A stretch of DNA of 21,770 bases from contig JAEYPI010000217.1 in assembly GCA_023410885.1 (NCBI GenBank), forward strand, positions 1 to 21,770, read 5' to 3'. This stretch comes from Bacillota bacterium (lineage in GTDB: Bacteria > Bacillota > Clostridia > DSM-8532). A program made the position numbers and the translations under genes. This document shows, piece by piece, positions 7,997-15,321 of this stretch. The notes under the pieces were generated by a model. The model had not been told where the DNA came from and made no database searches. It saw only the letters and a list, made by a program, of their open reading frames with translations. Each line of letters begins with the position of its first letter. The stretch's first letter is position 1.

Positions 7997-10063
7997 ATGC
8001 CTCAAGAAACACTTTTAGTTCAGCCCGTCAGATTAATTAAAGGCGTTGGAGAAGTACGTGCCAGGCTTTTTTCAAAGCTTGGCCTTTTCACCGTTTCCGA
8101 TGTTATCAGCTATTTCCCAAGGGAATATGAGGACAGGACAACCCTTAAAAAAATAGCTGAAGTGGCTGATGGTGAAGAATGCAGTGTTAGGGCAAGCCTT
8201 GTATCCGATGTGACCGAAACAAGACCCCGTCGGAATTTGCGTATTACCAAGGCCTTGGTATCAGATGGCACTTCTTTTCTTTCTTTGACCTGGTTTAACC
8301 AGGACTATATTAAATCAAGCATACAGACAGGTGTGGAGTACGTTTTCTTTGGTAAAGTTAAAAGATCGGGCATGCGTTTTGAAATGCAGAACCCTATTAT
8401 GGAAAAGCTCCAACAGCAGGGCAAGAGTACCGGGCGTATTTTCCCGGTATATCCGCTTACCAAGGGCCTTAATCAGACTCATTTACGTAATGTGACCGGG
8501 AATGCCCTTGCCATGGTTCAGGGTAAACTCAAGGAGATATTGCCTATAGATTTGCGTCAGGCTTATAAGCTCAGTGAAGTCAATTTTTCATATGAGCAGA
8601 TTCATTTCCCCAAAAGCTTTTCCAATATGGAAGAAGCCCGAAGACGTCTGGTGTTTGAAGAACTCTTGCTGTTGCAGCTTGGTCTCATTGGCATGAAAGG
8701 AACAAATGCGGATCTTAACGGTATACGCTTTAATCCAATCGACATGGCACCGCTTTTGGAGAGCTTGTCCTTTAAGCTTACACCTGCCCAGCAGAAGGTT
8801 TTTTCAGAAATAGAAGCGGACATGGAATCACCCAAGAGAATGAATCGCATGGTTCAAGGTGATGTAGGTTCGGGAAAGACCATTGTGGCGGTTTTGGCCC
8901 TTTATAAAGCTGTCAAAAATGGCTTCCAGGGGGCTTTTATGGTGCCAACCGAAATATTGGCCGAGCAGCATTTTCGGAGTGTGGCGCCTCTTTTGAGCTC
9001 CCTTGGTGTTCGTGTGCGAATTCTGACCGGTGGTATGAAAAAGAAGGAGAAGGAAGAAGTAAAACGCCTGTCCCAAAGCGGTGAAGTTGATATTCTAATT
9101 GGAACTCATGCTGTTTTAGAGGATGATACGGTGTTCTCCCAATTAGGTCTTGTGGTCACCGACGAGCAGCATCGCTTCGGTGTACGTCAAAGGGCAAGGC
9201 TCTCAGTGAAGGGGGATAATCCGGATTTGCTGGTCATGACAGCCACACCCATTCCCAGAACCCTGTCATTAGTGCTATATGGGGACTTGGATGTGTCGGT
9301 TATTGATTCGCTTCCACCTGGCAGGAAACCCATTAAAACCTATGCGGTTAATGAATCCATGCGTGAAAGGATTTATCAATTTATAAGAAAAATCATTGCA
9401 GAAGGCCGTCAGGCGTATATCGTCTGTCCTCTGGTAGAGGACTCGGAAGAGATTGAAGCTGAATCAGCCGAGGGCCTTGCCGAGCGCATTCGGGATAACG
9501 AGCTTCTAGGCCTTCGGGTAGGGCTCATTCATGGCAAGATGAAATCCTCCGAGAAGGAGGAAATTATGCGGAATTTCGTTAATGGAGGATTGGATGTGCT
9601 GGTTTCCACAACGGTCATAGAAGTAGGCGTCAATGTGCCCAATGCGACAGTCATGGTGATTGAAAACGCCGAACGCTTTGGACTGGCTCAGCTTCATCAG
9701 CTCAGAGGTCGTGTAGGCCGCGGTGCCCATCAATCCTATTGTGTCCTTTTCAATCAGAGTAAAAGCCAAATTTCAAAAGAACGTATGGAAATCATGGCCA
9801 AGAGCAATGACGGCTTTGTTATTTCAGAAAAGGATTTGGAGCTTCGTGGCCCCGGCGATGTCTTTGGTGTGCGACAGCATGGTTTGCCGGAATTTAAAAT
9901 TGCCAATTTGTACCGGGATATGGACATTTTGAAGGATGTCCAAAAAACGGTTAAAGAAATAATCGATAAGAATCTTTTGATCGGGAATGCTGAATATAAA
10001 CCCTTGAAAGAAACCCTTGATTTGATTTATGAGAGTAAGTTCAAAGAACTAACCTTAAATTAG
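7997..10063 (+). CDS. recG: ATP-dependent DNA helicase RecG
   Basis: The protein is 688 residues, the normal length. RecG is a superfamily 2 helicase that remodels stalled replication forks and branch-migrates Holliday junctions. An N-terminal wedge domain with an OB fold (about 60-155) binds the branched DNA. The motor carries Walker A GDVGSGKT (288-295), the DEQH box (389-392), TATPIPRTL (motif III), and the later motifs STTVIEVGVNVPNATVMVIE and QLHQLRGRVGRG. The C-terminal stretch DLELRGPGDVFGVRQHGLPEF is typical of RecG. The ATG follows GGAGG 9 nt upstream. It is the first gene of a tight operon with rsmD (13-bp gap) and coaD. Confidence 0.98.
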   Translation: MPQETLLVQPVRLIKGVGEVRARLFSKLGLFTVSDVISYFPREYEDRTTLKKIAEVADGEECSVRASLVSDVTETRPRRNLRITKALVSDGTSFLSLTWFNQDYIKSSIQTGVEYVFFGKVKRSGMRFEMQNPIMEKLQQQGKSTGRIFPVYPLTKGLNQTHLRNVTGNALAMVQGKLKEILPIDLRQAYKLSEVNFSYEQIHFPKSFSNMEEARRRLVFEELLLLQLGLIGMKGTNADLNGIRFNPIDMAPLLESLSFKLTPAQQKVFSEIEADMESPKRMNRMVQGDVGSGKTIVAVLALYKAVKNGFQGAFMVPTEILAEQHFRSVAPLLSSLGVRVRILTGGMKKKEKEEVKRLSQSGEVDILIGTHAVLEDDTVFSQLGLVVTDEQHRFGVRQRARLSVKGDNPDLLVMTATPIPRTLSLVLYGDLDVSVIDSLPPGRKPIKTYAVNESMRERIYQFIRKIIAEGRQAYIVCPLVEDSEEIEAESAEGLAERIRDNELLGLRVGLIHGKMKSSEKEEIMRNFVNGGLDVLVSTTVIEVGVNVPNATVMVIENAERFGLAQLHQLRGRVGRGAHQSYCVLFNQSKSQISKERMEIMAKSNDGFVISEKDLELRGPGDVFGVRQHGLPEFKIANLYRDMDILKDVQKTVKEIIDKNLLIGNAEYKPLKETLDLIYESKFKELTLN

Positions 10064-10076
10064 TAAGGAGATCCCT

Positions 10077-10646
10077 ATGCTTCGTATCGTTGGCGGCACA
10101 GCCCGCGGTATCCGAATCAATGCGCCGGATACCACTAAAACACGTCCTACCCTTGATCGTGTCAAGGAATCGGTTTTTAATATGCTCATGCCCTATATTG
10201 ATGAGACCCACGTGCTGGACCTTTTTGCCGGATCAGGCAATCTGGGTATTGAAGCCTTAAGTCGAGGGGCTCTCCATACGGTGTTTGTGGACGAAAGTAA
10301 AACCTGCCGGGCCATTATTGCAGAGAACCTTAACAAAACAAAGTTTATCAGTCAATCTCAGATACTTACCATGGACGTATTTCGCGCCCTAAGACTTCTG
10401 AAGGATGAGGGGAGGAAATTCGACCTGGTCTTTATGGACCCGCCGTACAATATGAATTTTCTTGTCAAAACACTTCAATTGCTTAATGATTTTGATATAA
10501 TAAAGGAAGATGGAATTGTAGCCTGTGAACACCATGAGGATGAAAGGGCTCCTGAAAAAGTGGGAAGTCTGTCAAAAGTGCGATCAAAGGCCTATGGCGA
10601 CACACTTTTTTCATTTTATGTAAAGACATCTGAGGATCAGGCTTAA
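10077..10646 (+). CDS. rsmD: 16S rRNA (guanine(966)-N(2))-methyltransferase RsmD
   Basis: The protein is 189 residues, the usual size. It transfers a methyl group from S-adenosylmethionine to N2 of G966 in 16S rRNA during small-subunit assembly. It shows the N-terminal MLRIVGGTARG signature, the TRPTLDRVKESVFNML segment, the SAM-binding motif DLFAGSGNLGIEALSRGA and the catalytic DPPY motif (121-124). The ATG follows AAGGAG. The rsmD-coaD order is widely conserved in Bacillota and supports the call. Confidence 0.97.
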   Translation: MLRIVGGTARGIRINAPDTTKTRPTLDRVKESVFNMLMPYIDETHVLDLFAGSGNLGIEALSRGALHTVFVDESKTCRAIIAENLNKTKFISQSQILTMDVFRALRLLKDEGRKFDLVFMDPPYNMNFLVKTLQLLNDFDIIKEDGIVACEHHEDERAPEKVGSLSKVRSKAYGDTLFSFYVKTSEDQA

Positions 10647-10659
10647 GGAGGAACCTTAC

Positions 10660-11139
10660 GTGAAAACCTTTGTTTATCCGGGGAGTTTTGATCCGGTGAC
10701 CAATGGGCATCTGGATATCATCAATAGGGCATCAAAAATTTGTGATAAGCTCATTGTGGTGGTATCGGTCAATATGAGTAAAACACCTGCTTTTACTATG
10801 GAGGAGCGGCTCGAGCTATTAAGGCTTGCCATAGGAGAGCGGGACAATATCGAAATTACCAGTTTTTCGGGCCTGCTTGTGGATTTTATGCAAGAAGTCA
10901 ATGCCAAAACGATTATTAAAGGGCTTAGAGCAGTATCGGATTTTGAGTACGAGATGCAGATGGCACTATTAAATCACAATTTGGATAGCAATATTGATAC
11001 GCTTTTTATGATGACCAGCATACAAAACTCATTTTTAAGCTCCAGCGTTATTCGGGAAATGGCGAAATACGGTGGGAAAATTGATGATTTTGTTCCTGTT
11101 CAAATCGCCGATATAATTAGTAGAAAGCTAAAGAAATGA
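10660..11139 (+). CDS. coaD: Phosphopantetheine adenylyltransferase
   Basis: The protein is 159 residues, the typical length. It catalyses the penultimate step of coenzyme A synthesis, 4'-phosphopantetheine plus ATP giving dephospho-CoA and pyrophosphate. It has the nucleotidyltransferase motif GSFDPVTNGHLDII with the TxGH-type signature near the N-terminus, KGLRAVSDFEYEMQMA in the middle, and the SSSVIREMA motif near the C-terminus that binds ATP phosphates. Translation starts at GTG, preceded by AAGGAGG that overlaps the rsmD stop codon, which suggests translational coupling. Confidence 0.97.
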   Translation: MKTFVYPGSFDPVTNGHLDIINRASKICDKLIVVVSVNMSKTPAFTMEERLELLRLAIGERDNIEITSFSGLLVDFMQEVNAKTIIKGLRAVSDFEYEMQMALLNHNLDSNIDTLFMMTSIQNSFLSSSVIREMAKYGGKIDDFVPVQIADIISRKLKK

Positions 11140-11161
11140 TTTTATTTTTGGAGGTCTCGTG

Positions 11162-11602
11162 ATGGAACTTTTAGAGCTTCTGGAACAGATAGAAGAAATA
11201 GTGGAAAACAGCATGAACGTTCCCCTTTCAGGTGGGAAATGTCTATTGGATAGAGAATCAATTTTGGATTTGGTCCAAGAAATTCGCCTCAAGCTCCCGG
11301 ATGATCTTAAAATGGCTAAGCGCATTACCGAAGAAAAACAGAGGGTGCTGACAGAGGCTCAGCAGGAGGCGGAGAACATCCTTAAAAATGCAGAATCCCG
11401 CATTGCTGCTCTGGTTGATGAAAATGAGATAACCAAAAAGGCCTATGAACAGGCAGAGGTTATTATTTCAAATGCCAAGAAGAATGCCAGAGAAATACGC
11501 CTTGGTACCCGGGAATATGCCGACGGCATCCTGAACAAGGTTGAAGAAATACTGGAAGACACGCTGGATGTGATTAAGGTTAACCGCCAAGAGCTGAAAT
11601 AG
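11162..11602 (+). CDS. Small coiled-coil protein of the coaD locus
   Basis: The protein is 146 residues from the ATG at 11162. An in-frame GTG lies directly before it at 11159, but the GGAGG at 11150-11154 is better spaced (7 nt) for the ATG. The sequence is rich in Glu, Lys, Ala and Leu with heptad-like spacing: an acidic N-terminal helix (LLELLEQIEEIVEN) and a long central helix (about 45-130, for example KQRVLTEAQQEAENILKNAE) resembling the stalk of ATP synthase subunit b or DivIVA-type coiled coils. It has no membrane segment and no nucleotide-binding motif. Similar proteins downstream of coaD in clostridia are often labelled ATPase on weak grounds. Its function is unknown; a structural or division-linked role is only a guess. 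Confidence 0.8.
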   Translation: MELLELLEQIEEIVENSMNVPLSGGKCLLDRESILDLVQEIRLKLPDDLKMAKRITEEKQRVLTEAQQEAENILKNAESRIAALVDENEITKKAYEQAEVIISNAKKNAREIRLGTREYADGILNKVEEILEDTLDVIKVNRQELK

Positions 11603-11674
11603 CAGCTTATCGGGAACTCTATGATCTGGTGGTACATAGATGCAAGATTATAGCGTTCATAGGAAGTATAAAAG

Positions 11675-11700
11675 GGAGGGATTATTGCCCCTCCTTTTTT
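11675..11700. terminator. Intrinsic terminator shared by the recG operon and ylbJ
   Basis: GGAGGG (11675-11680) pairs with CCCTCC (11689-11694) around an 8-nt loop and is followed by six T (11695-11700), a standard plus-strand terminator. Read leftwards, the same stem is followed by CTTTTAT, so it may also serve ylbJ, whose stop codon (11682-11684) lies in the loop. Confidence 0.75.
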
Positions 11701-12941
11701 AGTTTATTTAATTTTTTCAGTTTCGGGTCAATGGAATGATGTTCGCTTTTGTAGGGGGCAACTCCCAGGGAAACCACCAGAACACCTATTGTAATAAGCC
11801 GTACACTTGAAAAATCAAAGAGGGATGGGGTTTTGAGGACGGAGGTTTGAACGGCCAGGGGGATAAGACCAATAATTAGAACGGTGATTAGGCCGGCAAG
11901 CAGGCCATGGAGTAGCTTACCCATGAAGAAAACCCGGTATTTAGCGCCCGACCCCTTCATAATACCCATGATCTGAGTGTGGACAGAAAAGCCTGCAAAG
12001 CCGCATATTGCGGAAATTGCGGCCAGTTTGACAGTCAGTGTCGCGTCTTGGATTTGTGATATGGCCTGAGAGCCGGATGTGATTTCCATCACGCCTCTGA
12101 GAATGGAGGAAAGGACCTCTGAAAAACCACTCTTGGAAAAACCTCCGGAAACGAGGAGCCCCATCATCCCACCAAGAGCCGAGAAAAGTCCCAACAATGA
12201 TAGCAGCTCGGATAATACAGCAAAAAGGACTATATAGCCTGTTACTTTAATACAAAGAATGGAAGCCTCTTCTACAGCGACTGGGATGAGCGTGGTAAGC
12301 TTGACAGGTTGGCTTATGTTTTTATTAGGCCGGGCATAAATGGTCTTAACGTTGTGAGCATCGTTAAGCCTTTTTCTTTCACTTGTCATTAATAGACCTG
12401 TAGTCATTTTTTCATATTCTTTTGAACCCACTAATCGGCCTGTAAAAAAAGCGGCAATCAATCCTGAGAACCAGTGGATTAAAAGAAGTAAAAAACCGAT
12501 CTTGACGCTTTTAAACAGGCCGGCACCTATGGACCCTATAAGAAAAAGCGGGCTGCAATTATTGGCCACTGCTATTAGCTTACCTGCTTGCCTGCTTTCC
12601 AGCAGGCCTTCGTCAAACATATCCCGTGCAAGCTTAGCCCCGGTGGGGTATCCGCTCAGGTAGCCTAAAAGAATAGTAATCAGGGTGTAGTAGGGCAGAC
12701 CAAAGTATCTTTCTGCCAAACGCTTAAATAGCTTAGGGCAGGTGAAGCTGGAGAGGTAGGGTACTGTAAGTCTGGACAGCACAAAAAAGGGGAATAGCGA
12801 GGGTATCACCACATCAAGGCAAAGATATAGAGCATTTCTGGCAGCCTGGGAAGTTTCTTTGGCATAAAATGATAAGATGAATGCCATAATGGGGAAAAAA
12901 TATATCATTGATGTTCTTACCCATTCGGTGATCTTTTTCAT
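11682..12941 (-). CDS. ylbJ: Sporulation integral membrane protein YlbJ
   Basis: The protein is 419 residues with many hydrophobic segments, close to the usual YlbJ length. YlbJ is a sporulation membrane protein in Bacillus subtilis, under sigma-E, and is needed for a normal spore coat or cortex; its transport role is unproven. Family signatures are LSGYPTGAKLARDM, VANNCSPLFLIGSIGAG, the SGGFSKSGFSE loop, GVMEITSGSQAISQ and AICGFAGFSVHTQIMGIM. The last two helix-loop patterns resemble gate domains of nucleoside-transporter-type proteins. The ATG follows GGAG. It stands alone, convergent with the recG operon and divergent from the Asp23 operon. Its presence argues that the host sporulates. Confidence 0.9.
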   Translation of the reverse strand: MKKITEWVRTSMIYFFPIMAFILSFYAKETSQAARNALYLCLDVVIPSLFPFFVLSRLTVPYLSSFTCPKLFKRLAERYFGLPYYTLITILLGYLSGYPTGAKLARDMFDEGLLESRQAGKLIAVANNCSPLFLIGSIGAGLFKSVKIGFLLLLIHWFSGLIAAFFTGRLVGSKEYEKMTTGLLMTSERKRLNDAHNVKTIYARPNKNISQPVKLTTLIPVAVEEASILCIKVTGYIVLFAVLSELLSLLGLFSALGGMMGLLVSGGFSKSGFSEVLSSILRGVMEITSGSQAISQIQDATLTVKLAAISAICGFAGFSVHTQIMGIMKGSGAKYRVFFMGKLLHGLLAGLITVLIIGLIPLAVQTSVLKTPSLFDFSSVRLITIGVLVVSLGVAPYKSEHHSIDPKLKKLNKLKKEGQ

Positions 12942-12962
12942 GGTTTCTCCGCATCAAAGGGC

Positions 12963-12992
12963 TTCGTATAGAATACATATTCGGAATGATTC
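12963..12992 (-). promoter_or_regulatory. Possible sigma-E-like promoter for ylbJ
   Basis: On the minus strand, GAATCAT (12986-12992) and TATACGAA (12963-12970) are 15 bp apart. They resemble the sigma-E -35 (KMATATT) and -10 (CATACAHT) boxes imperfectly. The spacing to the ATG at 12941 leaves a short leader containing the ribosome binding site. ylbJ is sigma-E-dependent in B. subtilis. Confidence 0.3.
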
Positions 12993-13019
12993 GCAAAGTT
13001 GCATTGAAACCAAACTGAA

Positions 13020-13028
13020 TGATATAAT
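13020..13028 (+). promoter_or_regulatory. Extended -10 promoter candidate upstream of the Asp23 operon
   Basis: TGATATAAT is a TGn-extended perfect TATAAT (13023-13028). The best -35 is weak (TTGCAT at 12999-13004, 18-bp spacer). A transcript from here would start near 13035 and carry the repeat hairpins in a leader of about 225 nt. Confidence 0.4.
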
Positions 13029-13204
13029 AACCTTACCCGTTACCGAAATCGAAGATTTCGAACGGGTACCCAAGAACATTGATACTTCGTATTAATAACC
13101 TTACCCGTTACCAGAGTTCGTTCCTAAAAGAACGAACAACAAGCCTAGACCTATAAGAGAAATCAAAGATTTCGAGGCCAAGAGCATTGAAACATTGCAT
13201 GTTT
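13025..13204. repeat. Two-copy 66-68-bp direct repeat with hairpins
   Basis: TAATAACCTTACCCGTTACC occurs exactly at 13025-13044 and 13093-13112 (period 68). After each copy comes GAAATC-nAA-GATTTCGA and CCAAGAnCATTGAnAC. In the second unit these are displaced by a 46-bp insertion. Partial unit ends are recognisable before (GCATTGAAAC at 13001) and after (TAATAGGACC at 13205). Unit one folds as TACCCGTT/AACGGGTA plus CGAAATC/GATTTCG around loop GAA (13034-13068). Confidence 0.85.
13113..13158 (+). repeat. Third palindrome-plus-linker element, nested in the direct repeat
   Basis: The insert contains the hairpin GTTCGTTC/GAACGAAC around CTAAAA (13116-13137), then ACAAGCCTAGACCTATAAGA. The linker matches that of the Crp/Fnr copies at about 19 of 23 positions from ACAAGCCT onwards, whereas the stem sequence is different. 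Confidence 0.75.
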
Positions 13205-13260
13205 TAATAGGACCAATCAAAAAGGGTTATGCTTTAGAAAAGAAGAGGTAGGTACACGAA

Positions 13261-13671
13261 ATGCCTGAAAATGATAACACAATCAAAACGCCTGATGATA
13301 TTGGTGAAATTAAGATTAGTACCGATGTGATTACGGTCATCGCACATACCGTAGCCAGTGAGGTCGAGGGTGTGGCCAGTATGAATGCCAACATCGCCGA
13401 TAACATCTCCTCTGTTTTAGGGCGAAAAAGTACAACCCGGGGTGTAAAGGTGGAAATGACTGAAAAAGATGTCGCCATTGATTTCTACATAGTGGTAGAC
13501 TATGGCGCCCGTATCCCCGATGTGGCCTGGCGAATTCAGGAGCGTGTAAAATCAGCTGTTGAGAGTATGACAGGTATGAATGTCACCTCCATAAATATAC
13601 ATGTTCAAGGTGTGAGCTTTGAAAAGGCTAAAGAGGATCAGAAGTTAGAAACGCCTGCCAAACTGAATTGA
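13261..13671 (+). CDS. Asp23/Gls24 family envelope stress response protein
   Basis: The protein is 136 residues. The family signature runs through most of it: GEIKISTDVITVIAHTVASE near the N-terminus, VEGVASM, then VKVEMTEKDVAIDFYIVVDYG, IPDVAWRIQERVKSAVESMTG and VTSINIHVQGVSF. Asp23/Gls24 proteins are small cytoplasmic proteins often associated with the membrane or envelope stress; in clostridia an unlinked copy of this length is also common. The ATG at 13261 is preceded by AGAAGAGGTAGG. The stop overlaps the ribosome binding site of the DUF5685 gene 9 bp later, so they form one operon. The precise cellular role is unknown. Confidence 0.92.
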   Translation: MPENDNTIKTPDDIGEIKISTDVITVIAHTVASEVEGVASMNANIADNISSVLGRKSTTRGVKVEMTEKDVAIDFYIVVDYGARIPDVAWRIQERVKSAVESMTGMNVTSINIHVQGVSFEKAKEDQKLETPAKLN

Positions 13672-13680
13672 GGTTAATTC

Positions 13681-14565
13681 ATGTTCGGATATGTTGAACC
13701 AGATAAACCGGAACTCAAAATAAGGGAGTTCGATATTTTTCGTGGATATTATTGCAGCCTCTGCAAAACAATCGGAAAGCGTTATGGTCAAGTTTCAAGG
13801 CTTACATTGAGCTATGACCTAACGTTTCTTTATATTCTTCTGGACGCTTTGAGTCCTCTGCCCATGGGTGGAAGACGAGTACGCTGTATTGCACATCCCA
13901 TAAAAAAACGTTTTGTTATTTTTTCTAATATTTTTGCTGAATATACCTCAGACATGAATATCATTTTAACGTATTATAATTTAAAGGATAAATGGGCCGA
14001 TGAGAAGAATCTAATAGGTGGGACAGGGGCATTAGCTCTGGCGAGCGCCTTTAAAAAAGCCAAAAAACACTATCCTGAAAAATGCAGTACGATTGAAAAC
14101 CATCTAAAAAGTCTTTCTGCACTTGAGAAAAATGAATGCGATTCAATAGATGAAGCTGCAGAACCGTTTGCAGCAATTATGAGAGAACTTTTTGAATGCG
14201 GGCATATTAAGGATGAGAACGAAAAAAAGACCCTGGGCTGGATGGGCTATAATTTGGGAAGGTGGATTTATATTCTTGATGCCTGTGATGACCTTGAGGA
14301 GGATATCAAGGAAAATAGCTATAATCCACTTGTCAGGCAGTACAACTTTAATGGAGAGACAGTCCGGGACTTTAAGCAAAGGATATTGGAACCGGTCAAT
14401 TTTAGTTTAAACTACTCCATGAGCGAAATTGAGAAAGCTTATTCGCTGCTTGGTATTGAAAAAAATAAAGGGATACTTGATAATATTCTATATTCAGGTT
14501 TGATCGTCAAGACCGATAGTGTATTGCAAGGGAGAGGTAAAGAGAATGAAAAAGAATCCATATAA
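13681..14565 (+). CDS. DUF5685 family protein
   Basis: The protein is 294 residues. The N-terminal MFGYVEPDKPELKIREFDIF and the pair C25-x2-C28 (YCSLCKTIG) are typical of DUF5685. Mostly helical sequence follows, with a second conserved patch GRWIYILDACDDLEED whose acidic cluster is D200-x2-DD (203-204)-x-EED. An acidic helix of this kind resembles metal-binding helices of isoprenoid-synthase-like folds, but that similarity is a visual impression only. The start follows GAGG that overlaps the Asp23 stop. The 3' end overlaps the J-domain gene by 20 bp, so expression is coupled. No experimental function is known to me. Confidence 0.85.
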   Translation: MFGYVEPDKPELKIREFDIFRGYYCSLCKTIGKRYGQVSRLTLSYDLTFLYILLDALSPLPMGGRRVRCIAHPIKKRFVIFSNIFAEYTSDMNIILTYYNLKDKWADEKNLIGGTGALALASAFKKAKKHYPEKCSTIENHLKSLSALEKNECDSIDEAAEPFAAIMRELFECGHIKDENEKKTLGWMGYNLGRWIYILDACDDLEEDIKENSYNPLVRQYNFNGETVRDFKQRILEPVNFSLNYSMSEIEKAYSLLGIEKNKGILDNILYSGLIVKTDSVLQGRGKENEKESI

Positions 14566-15286
14566 GGTTTTAGGTATAAAAGAAGGAGCAAGCTACGATG
14601 AGATAAAGCGCGCCTACAGGGAACTTGCAAAGAAATATCATCCTGATAAGTACCAAAACAATCCTCTATCGGATTTGGCTGATGAAAAAATGCGTGAAAT
14701 TAATGAGGCCTATGATATGCTGATGAAAAATGCTGGGGGGGCTTACCAATATCAGCAGGACTATGATCAATCCTATGAAAACAGCAATGCTTCCCAGGGT
14801 GCCTATAAACAGCAATATCAGAGCCAGCAGCAATATCAGAGCCAGCAGCAATACCAAAGTCAGCAGCAATCTCAATCAGGATATCAAAATCAGTACCAAT
14901 ATGCCGGTGGCGAGGAAGCAGAACTGGAGCGTCAAGCCAGGATGTATGTCAACAGCGGCAACTTGAATGAGGCCCAAAGGATCCTAGATAGAATGAAAAA
15001 TAGAAATGCCAGCTGGTATTATATACAAGGACTTGTGTTTCTAAGAAGGGGCTGGTATGACCGGGGCTATACCAATATTCAAAAAGCTGCTAATATGGAT
15101 CCTGCCAATTTTGAATACCGAAATGCCTTAAATAATCTTAATCAGCAGTCCACGGGCTACAGGCAAAACAACTATTATAGGAATACCCGTCGAAGCGATC
15201 CTGATATGTGCAATCTCTGCGTCAACCTCTGGTGCGCCGATTCCTTGTGCGAGTGCCTGGGTGGTGACCTCATCGGCTGTTGTTGA
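14546..15286 (+). CDS. J-domain protein with Gln-rich linker, TPR-like region and Cys-rich tail
   Basis: The protein is 246 residues from the ATG at 14546, chosen because GGAGAGG lies 8 nt upstream; a GTG 27 nt earlier has no such site. A J domain (about 1-70) carries the HPD motif (32-34), which stimulates Hsp70/DnaK ATPase. A low-complexity Gln/Ser/Tyr linker (about 75-125) includes the near-perfect repeat YQSQQQ. Next is a helical region with TPR-like pattern (about 130-205, for example NLNEAQRILDRM). The C-terminus has seven cysteines (C222, C225, C230, C235, C237, C245, C246), suggesting a metal site or lipid/membrane contact. It lacks the G/F and zinc-finger domains of true DnaJ, so it is a specialised co-chaperone. 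Clients are unknown; the neighbouring DUF5685 protein is a candidate partner. Confidence 0.9.
   Translation: MKKNPYKVLGIKEGASYDEIKRAYRELAKKYHPDKYQNNPLSDLADEKMREINEAYDMLMKNAGGAYQYQQDYDQSYENSNASQGAYKQQYQSQQQYQSQQQYQSQQQSQSGYQNQYQYAGGEEAELERQARMYVNSGNLNEAQRILDRMKNRNASWYYIQGLVFLRRGWYDRGYTNIQKAANMDPANFEYRNALNNLNQQSTGYRQNNYYRNTRRSDPDMCNLCVNLWCADSLCECLGGDLIGCC
14810..14881 (+). repeat. 18-bp tandem repeat encoding YQSQQQ
   Basis: CAGCAATATCAGAGCCAG occurs exactly twice (14810-14827, 14828-14845), then as diverged copies at 14846-14863 and 14864-14881. The unit is six codons, so copy-number change would keep the frame and alter only linker length. Confidence 0.85.
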
Positions 15287-15321
15287 TGTAAGCAGATGGT
15301 TCTTTATGGAGGATTGGTAAA

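Larger units (their letters stand above)
12942..13260. other. Repeat-rich divergent spacer between ylbJ and the Asp23 operon
   Basis: This 319-bp stretch has no credible gene. It contains a possible sigma-E promoter for ylbJ, a TGnTATAAT promoter for the plus strand, a 66-68-bp direct repeat (from 13025) with strong hairpins, and a nested 46-bp palindromic element. The Asp23 gene's ribosome binding region (AGAAGAGGTAGG) is at its right end. Confidence 0.8.

Noticed and set aside
12877..13095. Plus-strand 72-codon ORF across the ylbJ start and repeat region
   Set aside because: It begins inside ylbJ on the opposite strand, runs into repeats and shows no protein signature.
13025..13204. CRISPR array
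   Set aside because: Only two full units, the spacers are themselves repeated, and no cas gene is present.
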